DNA from: Pseudoips prasinana | Taxonomy: Eukaryota; Arthropoda; Insecta; Lepidoptera; Nolidae | DNA length: 64,000 bases | NCBI GenBank assembly: GCA_951640165.1 | Contig: OX621243.1 | Location: 6,510,001 to 6,574,000 of the forward strand | Direction of reading: 5' to 3' | Shown: one piece after another, positions 21,551-33,500 of the stretch | How the letters are laid out: the number at the start of each line of letters is the position of its first letter | Position numbering within the stretch: position 1 is the stretch's first letter | Notes under the pieces: model-generated | Told to the model about the DNA's origin: nothing | Seen by the model: only the letters and a program-made list of their open reading frames with translations | The model's database searches: none | Translations under genes and position numbers: made by a program

Positions 21551-24500
21551 TTAGCATTTGCTGATATCGGGTAATGTACCCTGGCAGTGGTTCTTCCAGC
21601 CATACCAAGCGTTGAAGCCGTGGCGTTTGAAGATCTTCTTAGCGCAGGTCGACGCTGTTGTAATGTCATCGGTAATTACCTCTGGAAAGAATTTATAACC
21701 GTTTAAGTCCAGCAAAAAATCATAGTCATAATGAAGGAAGATGTTAAAATTAATTATATGCTATTTTAATGTAGGTTACGCTATTATATTATATGAACAG
21801 TCTCTCATTACGACAAATATATATATACATAGCTGCGCTCATGCGATCAGCGCTGCAGTAATATACGAGTACTATGTGTTGCCGTAGCTAATGTTGGGGT
21901 AGGGGCTTTTTGACTCCCAACTAGATTATTGTTTTATTTTTGCTATGTAGGTATGGTAAGATTTATTTTTGACATTTATTTATGTTTATTTATGTCTTAA
22001 GCGCAAAAATCAAATTATTTTATGTGGCGACTTCAATATAGATATGTTGAAAAATAATTATAACTCTATCAGCTTTCAAAATCTTTTGCTTTGTTTTAAT
22101 CTGAAACTAGGGGTACGCACAGCAACGCGCCTATGTAGTGGTACATGTATCGATAACATAATTCATAATGTTAAAGGGAGCCAATGAGAAATTATAGAGT
22201 TGGCAGTATCTGATCATACTGCCCAATTGATGCAATTGGTTTATATTTAGACATGATTATTCGAATGACAATATAAAAAAAATTAAGAACTGTTTACTAA
22301 ACCTGACATTAAATGACATTTTTAAATCGAATGACCCAAATGACGCATTCACCAAATTTCATGACGAATTTAAATTATTTTATGAGTTGTGTTTCCCACT
22401 TAGAAAAATAAAGGTCCACGCCTCTAAGAAAAGTAAATGGATTACTAAAGGATTAAAACTATGCTCCAAACGCAAAAGACAAATGCTATGGGAATTTCGT
22501 AGGACTCCCAATTTGAAAAACAAGAGAACATTTAAAAGCTATTCAAAAAGGCTAAAATCAATTATTCACCTCACACAAAAAAGTCAAAATAAACATTTTA
22601 TAAATAATGCCAGAAATAAAAGTAAAGCAGCGTGGCAAATAATAAATAAGTCTAAACACAATATCCCAAGGGAAGGAATACAAGAAATGGTCTTAAGTAA
22701 CGAATTGGTAACCGATCCAAAACATATCGCTCAATCTTTTAATAACTTTTTCATTGACGAAATAGAATCAAAATCAATTAATAATCCTAGCCAATTAAAT
22801 TTTGACATGTATTGTGATTCAATATTTTTAAATCCCACGCATCCATCTGACATTGAAAAAATTATAAAGTCCCTAAATAATACAAATAGCACCGGATATG
22901 ATGACATTAGCACCAGTGTTCTAAATTCTGTAGCAACAATAATTGCACCAGTTTTAAGTTTTATTATAAATTTATGTTTAGAACATGGGGTATTCCCAGA
23001 TAAACTTAAAATATCAGTTATTAAACCCTTGCATAAAAAGGTAGTAAACGAGATCTTAGTAATAACCGGCCAATTGCCCTACTCCCGATTTTTTCAAAAA
23101 TAATTGAAAAAGTAATTTATAACAGTTTAAACTCGTTTTTTGAACAAAAGCATATTTTAGTAGAAGAGCAATATGGATTTAGAAAAAATAAAAACATTAA
23201 TATGGCCATTTTTAAACTATTCGAAAAAATAATCTCCAATATCGATATGAGACGTCCCGTAGCGACCTTATTAATGGACATGAGTAAAGCATTCGATTTT
23301 GTGGATCACAATTTACTCATTAACAAGTTAGAGAGATATGGAGTAAGGGGTAATGCTCTTGACTTGCTTAAATCGTATTTAACCAAGAGAACACAGATGA
23401 CACAAATAAATAGAGTCTGTACTACCTCCAGAACAGATAAAACTTATGTTTCTCGGCAAAGAGTAATTACATACGGTGTGCCCCAAGGCAGCATTTTAGG
23501 CCCCTTGCTCTTCATAATCTACATCAATGACATGCCTAGAGTCACGCATCATCCCATGGTTTTATTTGCAGATGATAGCACAGTGGTGTTTAGTGCTCAA
23601 GATAAAATTACACTTGAAAGAGAAATAAATGACTGTCTTGTAGCTATAGTTGACTGGTTAAAAGCAAATAACCTAATAATGAATCTTGACAAAACGAAAA
23701 TAATGACATTTGAGCAGCGAACAAGCCATTTTAAACCTTACATTCATTACCTTGACAAAACAATAGAAGAAAGTGACACTACAAATTTTCTAGGAATTGC
23801 ACTGAACAGAGATATGTCTTGGAAAACACACACAGAAAATATTTGTAAACGATTAAGCAAGTATTCATATGCGCTTTATAATTTATCTAAAGTTGTAGAT
23901 CAGAAAACTGCAATAATTGCTTACCATGCCTACGTGACATCAACTCTACGCTTTGGTATAATATACTGGGGAAATTCAACCAATAGAGAGATCGTCTTCA
24001 GGGCACAGAAGAGATGCCTAAAGGCGATATGCGGTATTAAAAGTGTTGATACATGTAAGCCATTTTTCTTTAAGCTACGTATACTGACTCTGCCTTGTCT
24101 TTACATTTATGAGGTAGCCATATTTGTTAGAAGTAATTTAAATTTGTTCGAGACATGAAACAGTCTAAGACACATGTACAAAATACGCTTCAGATCACAT
24201 AAAACCGCATTATATAATAAAAATTTTATAGGTATGGCACCTAAGAATTATAATAAATTGCCACGACATATTGTGGCACAAAGTAATATTACTAAATTCA
24301 AATCACTGTTGATAGAACTGTTAGGAATAAAACTTACTACAGCATGAATGAATATCTTCTGGACAAAACTATATGACTCCGATTTGTGCATTGATCCATT
24401 TAATTGGTAATTTTGTTATTAATTTATTATAAATTTATTATTAAATGACTTTTATTAAATTATTGTGATGTTATATAAATCTATTACTATCGATACATGT

Positions 24501-27500
24501 AAAAAGTGTGACATTCTACGTACATAATTTTAATTGTAATTGTAATTTTCAGTATAATAATGACATTGTAACATTAATAATTGCATGCTCTAACCGGCTG
24601 GACATAGCGACCTATGTTCGCAATAAAGAATATTTGATTTGATTTGATTTGACAAAATTAAACATTTTTCATTTCATTTCAAAGAACACTCCATCTTACC
24701 CAATGGGGCGACGTTAATGTCATTCGAGGAATATATACCAGAAAACGGGCAGCAGCGTTCTGTGTACTATGACCATCATACTGCTATAGACAACCTGTTG
24801 GCCAAACGAGGCTCAAATGGTGGGAGATCTTAGGGTGATGTTCGTCCAGCTGAGGACGTAATTCAACTGATATTTCAATTACATAATAAATACTTTATTT
24901 CATACATAAGTGCGAAATGTGACCAAATTTTGATAACCTATTTGGGAAATGCTATCACTATGGTCAGATGGTGACGACTTACTTGAACTTAGATTTATAA
25001 ATATATTGAAATCGGTTTTATGTTTGCAACAGACGATGAAAAGGAGGAGTTTTAGTATGTTTCGACGCATCGTTTTTGCGCGATGTCGTTCATTGAGAAA
25101 CGATTCTTATTTTCGTTCCATACAAAGGTATATGGGCGATAATTAAGGTACCGAAAACAGAAAAATTAGCGTTTTCAGCAAGTTTTTAGCCAATGCTAGT
25201 AGTTAAGTTAGTAAAGCTAGCACTAAAAATACTTAAAACAAAAGAATCAATATGTAATGCATTTTATGTTTTTAAAAATCTTCGTCTACATATATTGGTC
25301 AGCAATTAGTATCCTTGTTCAATTTGTCTCAGAGCTTTTAATAATTTTGATAAATTTCTGTTCACTCTATGGAATCGTAATTGTTATTATATTTTCGTTT
25401 CACTATATTCGACAGAATACGTCGTGCAAATATTTAAAGTAATACATTAAAATTTTAGACTTACATTGAAATTGTTAGTAATATTTAATTTGTGAATAGT
25501 AGTTAATACATGATTGAATCCAAAAAATAAGATTTAAAAACAGTGTTAATTATTAGAGATTAGAAAATGGCAATTAAAATTTTAATGTCAAAATATTTAG
25601 GCTAATTTCATATTTATGTGAATTTATATTTGATGTTGATGCAGCTGTTGTATATGCGTTATGATTAATAGAGTAACGTACGGGCACAGGTCACATTGCA
25701 GTCCTTCCCGGGAGTGCTGGTGTTGCTGCACCAGTACTTGTCATTGATCTGGAACAGCCCGTAGTCGCGCGACCCATTCCTGTTCACTTTACCGACCTTG
25801 CCCGTGTCCCTGCTGCTCTCGTTCTCCACCAGACATACCCCTGCAATATAGAATAGAATAGAATAGAATAGAATAGAATACTCTTTATTGTACACACATA
25901 CACGACAATTTCATAGGATACTAATAACACAATCATGTACAATGGGCGGTCTTATCGCATCAAGCGATTTCTTCCAGACAACCTTTGGATGGATAGGAGC
26001 TGTAATTATGTTAAAAATAGTAGGTGTGCAACAAATTAAAAAGTAGATAAGTCTAAAAACATGAATAAATATAAACATATACATAAATATATACATACAT
26101 ATACATAAATATATATATAGTATAAAACATCATAATAAAACTATGTATAAATAAATAAAAATAAAATAAATAAAGTAAAAAAAAAATAAAAAATACATAA
26201 ATATTACATTAGACAATAGGTGACTACAAACTTAGGTAGTGCTCTTTAACTGCTTTATTGAACGTGGTAAGAGTTTGGACACGTCTGATAGTAACTGGCA
26301 AGGAATTCCACAATTGTACTGCTTGAACTGAGAATGACTTGCTCATAAATATTGTAGAGTGCATAGGAGTATGCAGCTTTAGGTTGTGTGATGATCTTAG
26401 GAATCTGGTATGCGTGTCACAGAGAAACTCGAAACGGTTTTTGAGGTATATAGGTGTAGCGGGATTAAACAGAGTGTTATATAATAAAGAAAGAACATGA
26501 GCATTCCGACGAAGGCGGATTGGCAACCATTTGAGCTTTGAACGGAACAATGAAACGTGATCATATTTGCGTAGGCCAAATATGAATCTAATACAAAGGT
26601 TTTGAAGACGCTCAAGTTTATCCAGTTGTTCTTCTGTCAGATCTAGATAGCTGGCATCGGCATAGTCGAGAATAGGCAAGAGGAGTGATTGTGCAAGAGC
26701 AGTTTTAGTGGTAATAGGGAGGAAGTTGCGCAGGCGCCTGAGGGAACCTGATGACGCAAAAAGTTTACAACTTACAGCTTTCAGTTGAGGACCCCATGAT
26801 AATGTATTATCAAAGATAATCCCCAAGTTCTTAACGTTATCCCTGAGAGGGATAACGGTGCCATCAAAGATGATTTGGGGGAGTTGGGAGCAGTCCAATT
26901 TGGAAATCAGTCGAGAGCTGCCAAGTACTATAGCCTGTGTTTTTATCGGATTGATTTTGAGACCAAAGTTCTGACTCCACGCCCTAATCCGAGCCAAATC
27001 ATCATTGATTGTCGCCATTGCACTGGGTAAGTTCGTAAGCGAAGCATGGGAATAAATCTGTAGATCGTCTGCATAAAGATGATAGGAGGAAGAAAGATTA
27101 TTGGAAATGGTATTAATAAATAAAGCAAAAAGCAATGGAGAAAGAACGCCACCCTGTGGCACGCCAGCAACTGTATTAGACCATGTAGAAAACATATCAT
27201 TAATACGGATTCTTTGCCGGCGCCCAAACAGGTAAGATCGAAACCATTCAATCACCGTTGGAGATATGTTAAGTGACGTCAAAATGCCAAGAAGAATGTC
27301 AAAATCTACAGTATTGAACGCGTTGCTAAAATCTAGTAAAAGGAGAACTGTAAGATTTCCATTCTCCATGGCACCTCTGATGTCTTCCGTAATATGGACC
27401 AGGGCTGTAACGGTACTATGACCAGGACGGAAACCGGATTGCATAGGGTTGAGGATATTGTGCTTACATACATAGGAATTAAGTTGGGTGTAGATAAGCC

Positions 27501-30500
27501 GCTCGAGGACTTTTGATAGGAATGGAAGAATGGATATAGGACGATAGTCGGAGAAGGAGGATGGTTTTCTGGTTTTAGGAATGGGAGTGACTAGGGCTTC
27601 TTTCCATTTAGAAGGAAAGAATCCACTCGATATGGAACAATTAAGGATGTGACTGATAATGGGTAGGATATCATCAAGGATAGGAATGATCATATTACGG
27701 CTGACACTGTCGCTACCGACCGCATTGGAAGATATTGACAGGATGCCTTTCTTAACATCACAATCGGAGAATTGATTGAAAACAAATGGTGGATGATCGG
27801 CAGTTGGAAGTGATGAAAGATATCTTAACGATTGAGTTTTAGCTAATGCGTTACTCGATGATGAAGAGGAAAAGTACTGATTAAGGGAATTGATGTCTAA
27901 TTTATTAGGGAGAGTATCTAGAGATTTTCCAACTCCTAATGATCTAAGAAATTTCCAGATTTTCGCTGGATCTCCGTTTTCAACGGATTTATGGATATTA
28001 TGGCGTTGAGCACTCCTACACATCTTATTGCAGCGATTTCGGATTGCGAGATATTTGTCCCGAGAGTAGTCAGATGGTCGACACTTGTATCTTGATTTCG
28101 CAGCTGTTTTGAGACTTATGAGTGCCTTGATCTCATCATTAAGCCATGGTGCTGGCAAGTGTTTAACTCGTATAGCTCGAATAGGCGCGTGTATGTCGTA
28201 CAAATCAATCAAAGTGGCTGTAAATATATTAACCTTGTCATCGACTGAGGCAGAATTCCATAACGAGCTCCAGTCAATACCCCTGGCGGCTTCTCGAAGA
28301 CTCTCAAGGTTCATACCACTAAAATTGCGCTGCAGAAGAATTTTCGACTTAGCCTTTGGTGGACGGATTGCATAGGAAACAAAGATCAGATCGTGATAAG
28401 AAAACATGTCAGCCGAGCATTGGCCATGCTTAGCGACATGATCACGAGAAGAGACGAAGATAAGATCCAAGAGAGATGGAGTTGCATTAGGAAAGCGGTG
28501 TGTTGCATTCAATGGAAGGCAGGAAAGGTTTGTCGATTCAGAGACCGACAGGAGAGAGGAAGCACGAAAATCATTTTTTAGGAGGCAGGTGTTGAAATCA
28601 CCCATTAAAATAGTATGACTGTAAGAAGGAGTGAATTTTTCTAAAAGTGTTTCAAAAGAATTAAAGAAATTGATGCGGAGGGACGGACAATAATATACAC
28701 CCAAAAGCACTTTCGTGTGATGCAGTTCGACTTCAATTAGAAGATGTTCACCTGCATTCAGTGGAGGCGGCTGCGGTGACGTATCTATTACGTTAAAGTT
28801 AATGTAGTTACGGAGATAAATGGCTACGCCACCACCACCACCTGCCACGCGATCATTTCGTATTAAATTAAAGCCTGGGAGGGAGTAAGAGACAGATGGG
28901 AGACAAGGTTTTAACCATGATTCGGATACCAGAATGGCGTGAATGTTCTTACAGTCAAAATTTGCCAGCATCTCTGGAAAATGAGCCGGAATGCTTTGGG
29001 CATTGATGTGGACCACATTGAAATTCCTAAGAGCATCGTTAAAGTGAGAATTGAGAGTATCACCAAGAGATGGAAAACTTAGGTAGCTCGAATCACTACA
29101 CGCGGTTTGAAAGCTATCGGAATCACTGTCATAGTCAGATAGTGACATAAATAAATATTATTGTATAATAAATATGTCTATAAATATACAAATTAAATAT
29201 GTATAATATAAATTAATATAAAACGCAAATACGCTGTAAATCTCAAATAATCAGCTATTCGCTACTTTCCACCCGCCAGTTTCTGTGTAATTAATTACTA
29301 TAGGCTAAAACTAATAAAAAATAAAAACCTAGTCACAAAGCAAAAATAAAAGAATAAATAAAACAAGTATCACCGTCGTTTGCATTCGCCCCGCTTAAGA
29401 ACACCATAGACAACATAAAATGGCCAAAAGACTAATTTTGCAGGGGCGTGGACACGTGACTGACATTGATTATAGAAAGGTTTGACAGACTAAATTTAAA
29501 GAAAAACTAGACATGCGCAAAACATCACCTTATGAAGTAATGTGATGCAACATTACTTTTTCGGTCAGGTGATATTACTCGATAACATTACGCATTACTC
29601 GAAACATTACGCGACGTATTCGAACGTTCTGATAATGTTTGTACTTCGACTGTACTATTACTTTGAAGTGATACGTATTACTTGTTGCACTGCCGTAATA
29701 CATTTAGCTTTCAGTTAGAAAAAGTTTATTTAGATCATATTACTTGAAAACCTTGACCTGAAATTTACACACGGTGTATTTAAATGATGAATAATTTTTT
29801 AGATATGAGTAGGTCTTATAGTGTTTTAGTTTGACCATACCTATTGATTGTTTTTTGACGATTAATAAATACTGTAACGCTGATTACCGATTATCGAAAT
29901 TATTATGTGGATAAAGTTGATTTTCCTTCATACTTAAGCCCAATATATTACGTTACACCGAATAAAGACGGATTATGTAAGTTTACATAACTTTTAACAA
30001 TTTAAATAAACTGCACTTATAATATATAAAGTTATTAGGAAGTAACTAAAAGAATTTTAAAGAATATCTAGCCAACAAAATGCATTTCCCCAACTACATA
30101 GTTCTGACTCAAAAAAATTTAAACAATGCAAGTGATCATAGGTAAAAACCCGGCTAAATATGAATAAACCTTCTCATAAAAACTTACGGCTTAAAATCCG
30201 TCACGAACGTTTCATGTCTTCGCCTTATCTCGTGTCTCTATCTAACTTGTGGAACAACGTCCATCTGTCTCACTCTACCGCGCGCCGCGCAAAGTCGATT
30301 CGAGTAGGCAGAACAGAATGAGAAATTACGTTCCAGAAACGAACATTACATCAAACATCACTTCATCACTCCTCACACTCGCACTCTTCTATTATAGGAA
30401 ATGCGCGGGTGATGGTGTGATGTTAGTTTTCGTCGCGTAATGCGTAATATGGCATCACATTGTGAAGTAATATCACCCGAGTAATATTACGCGCATTACC

Positions 30501-33500
30501 TACACATGTCTAAGAAAAACATTGAACCTAATTATAATGAGAACAGTGAAACCAAGATTACCTACAGTTATAAAAAACAATCACAAGTACATAAAAACTT
30601 ATAGTTGTAGTAATATGAATGAAGGCAGAGGTTTAAAAGGCATATGAAAACGCGGCGCCAATCAGCATGGGATACGAGCAATGAAAAAACTAAAGTTTAG
30701 CAATACATCGATCACTTTTTAAGTGCCGTATTGCGCCGACTTCTTTGGGATGCTGCTTCAGAGATGCTTGTTCCCTTAGATCCGCCTGCCACAGGTTTTA
30801 TCGGCTCAAGCGCGCTCGAACTAGGGGCCACCGTCTCCGTATTTAAATCAGCCGTCTTGATGTTAAGGACGTCCTCTGTAGTTACGACACGATATCTCTT
30901 ACCTTGGGCACCGATGACAAATACATTCCCCATTATAGTGTAAGCCTGAGTAACGCCAAACCTGGATCTCGCAGCCATAAACGCAGTGTGCCTGGTTTTT
31001 GTCAGGAACTCCGAGACAGTTACTCCCGATCCCTTCAGCGCAGTTTTCAAGGACCAAGCCTTGTCCCGGAGTGCAACCACTTCGAATTTGCACAGAATCG
31101 GTCGAGGTCTAGATGAAGCGCCTATGCGTCCCATTCGATGGCACCGTCTGATGTCGCTCTCAGTGAAATCATCCATGCCCAGCTGTGTGCGTAGAACTTT
31201 GATGACTGTCTGTGCCACATCCTCCTGCTTGCCCTCAGCGAGACCATGGAACAGCAAGATCTTCCTGCGCCCGCGCATCTCCAGACTATCCACAGTGCGT
31301 GCCAGGGCATCCACCTGCTTCTGCAGAAGGTTGAGGGTCTGCACAAAATTAAGTTTGTAGGAGGCAAAGTCAGAAGCCAGTGTAGTGACTGTTGGAAGAC
31401 TTGTGTTTGCAGCTTTATTCAGCTCAGCTTCAACACTGGCACACTTCTTAAAAAACTCATCTCTTAAGCTTGATAGTGAATCTTGTATTGTAACTGCCAT
31501 TGCCACTGAAGATGATTGTAGTGAATTGTTGTGTTGTGATTTACACTTAACTGACAGGTGGGTTGGGTTTATTATATATTATTAAGCATAAATAATGTTA
31601 AAAATTTATAATATACTAATTAATTATTATTTTAAAGTTAATTAAAAAGAGGAGCAAAATCAATCTTGTCTACTTGTTGTTACTACCCACCAACCAAAAA
31701 GTTATATATACATATTTATAAAACGATCGAATGCAAAAAACTTAGCGACTGATGATGAGATACTGTTTTAGTTACTTGAGCTGATGCATTTGAGTAAGCG
31801 AAAAATTAACTGAACTAACGACGAATATTGATTTCTAATAAAATCCAGAACGAGCTTAGAAAAAGCGGGTTATAATTAATCCATATCAGACATCAAAATT
31901 CTAGCTGTGCGACTAAATTACTAAGTGAGCGACTAGAAATATAGAGAGGGCAACTTCCATATTATAGTAGAGACGATATTTCCGGAAATTATTTGGGTTA
32001 GGTTTTTTTTTATATCAGTGGGCGACAAACGAGCAAGTGGGTCACCTGATGGTAAGTGATCACCGCCGCCCATGAACACTCGCAACATCAGAGAAACCGC
32101 GGGTGCGTTGCCGGCCTTTAAAAGTCAGCAAACAAGTGTTGCTGACCCTTCTCCTCACCCCAATGAGCTCTGGCGACCTTACTCGCACTTGGAAACACAA
32201 CATTAAAATTATTAATATTATTATTAAGGAATGTCTTCTGTAAGGTGGAGGTACTTCCCCAGGCTGTCGGGTTAGAACTGTGACCATCTAGCGCTAGATA
32301 CACTATTGTTGGTAAAGATTGGTAGAAAGTTTTAAAAATACCACTTTTTGGAGCTCCTTCAGGAGACATACAATGCAAAACTAAACAAAAATAATAGCGC
32401 TTGAAGTCCGCCGCACGAGCCTCTGATCTCTCTGATTGGTCAAAGCGAAGAAATATTAGGTCGCTCAAATATTATGAAGCTTCTTATTTAGTATTTGCAG
32501 TTTTGCAGTTCATATTCACTCGCAGTCAGTCGTTCACTTAGTAATACTATTACGTAATAACCTATAACACCCCCTGCTCCACCTCTTCGTCGTACAGTGT
32601 TTGGTGTTAACTCGCCAATTCCCCGCATGTGTAAACTTATAAACCAGTACAGCGACCTGGTTGACGTCCACTCCGACTCAATATCGACATTTTTCCGAGA
32701 AGTCAAACGCATGAACTGTGATCAATAGTGATTAGTTTTTAGAATTTAGAATTTAAGTAAGTAATAGGTATGTATTTATTTTTTAAATTAAACTGGTGAT
32801 ACAAAAATCACTTTGCATGTAGTGTTTGCCTATAATTGGTTGTGCAGTTAGATTTAAGACCCAATACATGTAAATTTTTTATCTCTATAAAAATCTGTAA
32901 CAACTGTTGGTAAACCTTAATTAAATAAATAAAAAAAAATAAAAATATCATTATTATTGTCACTTAAAACTTCAATTTACAGTCACTCGTTTAAATACTA
33001 CCCTTTTTATACTACAAGCATTCAGCTCACCCGATGTTGAGCAGCTACCATAGACAAGACTTTTGCCCCATACATGACAACACTCACACATTCCCGGCTC
33101 CATGCGTAGCTAGCATGGCATAGCATAGCATGGCTCATATCTCTACAGTGTAAAAAAAACTCAGAACAAGACACTAATATCTGACATGTAGGTTTATATA
33201 TTTATACATTTTTTGTAGAATACCAAGAATGTTTAAAACCACCTCATTATTCCGATATGTGTCGCTACTCAATGCTGATTACTTACGGTAACTTTATAGG
33301 CAGTTGTCAAATTTCAAATGCGTTGTAATTACGGTTACGTCAATACTAATGACAGATTCTGTCATTAGTATTGATGTAACCGTGGTACCGCGTAGTGGAA
33401 GTTGTGTGAGTCGTGTTTGTTCTAGATGCGCTTTGTATCCGTTAATTGCATGTACAGACGCCAGCACATCCAGCTACCCCAATCTGACAAATTTATTTTA

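Larger units (their letters stand above)
25849..31560 (-). mobile_element. Near-intact LINE with ORF1 and ORF2
   Basis: Reading on the minus strand: ORF1 (31506-30712), a spacer, ORF2 (29148-26224), a roughly 350-bp A/T-rich 3' UTR, and a tail of five or six TATTC units ending at 25849. Both ORFs are open, so the copy is young. The spacer is inflated by a 1,005-bp MITE (29508-30512); without it the spacer is about 550 nt and the element about 4.7 kb. It lies in the same orientation as lysozyme B. The 5' boundary near 31560 is uncertain. Confidence 0.88.

Noticed and set aside
28085..28581. Plus-strand open frames opposite the LINE ORF2
   Set aside because: They are antisense shadows of the intact 974-residue reverse transcriptase; no family resemblance.
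30249..30440. Small open frame in the hAT-like MITE
   Set aside because: 63 codons without conserved motifs, and it lies in a terminal-repeat-defined non-autonomous element.
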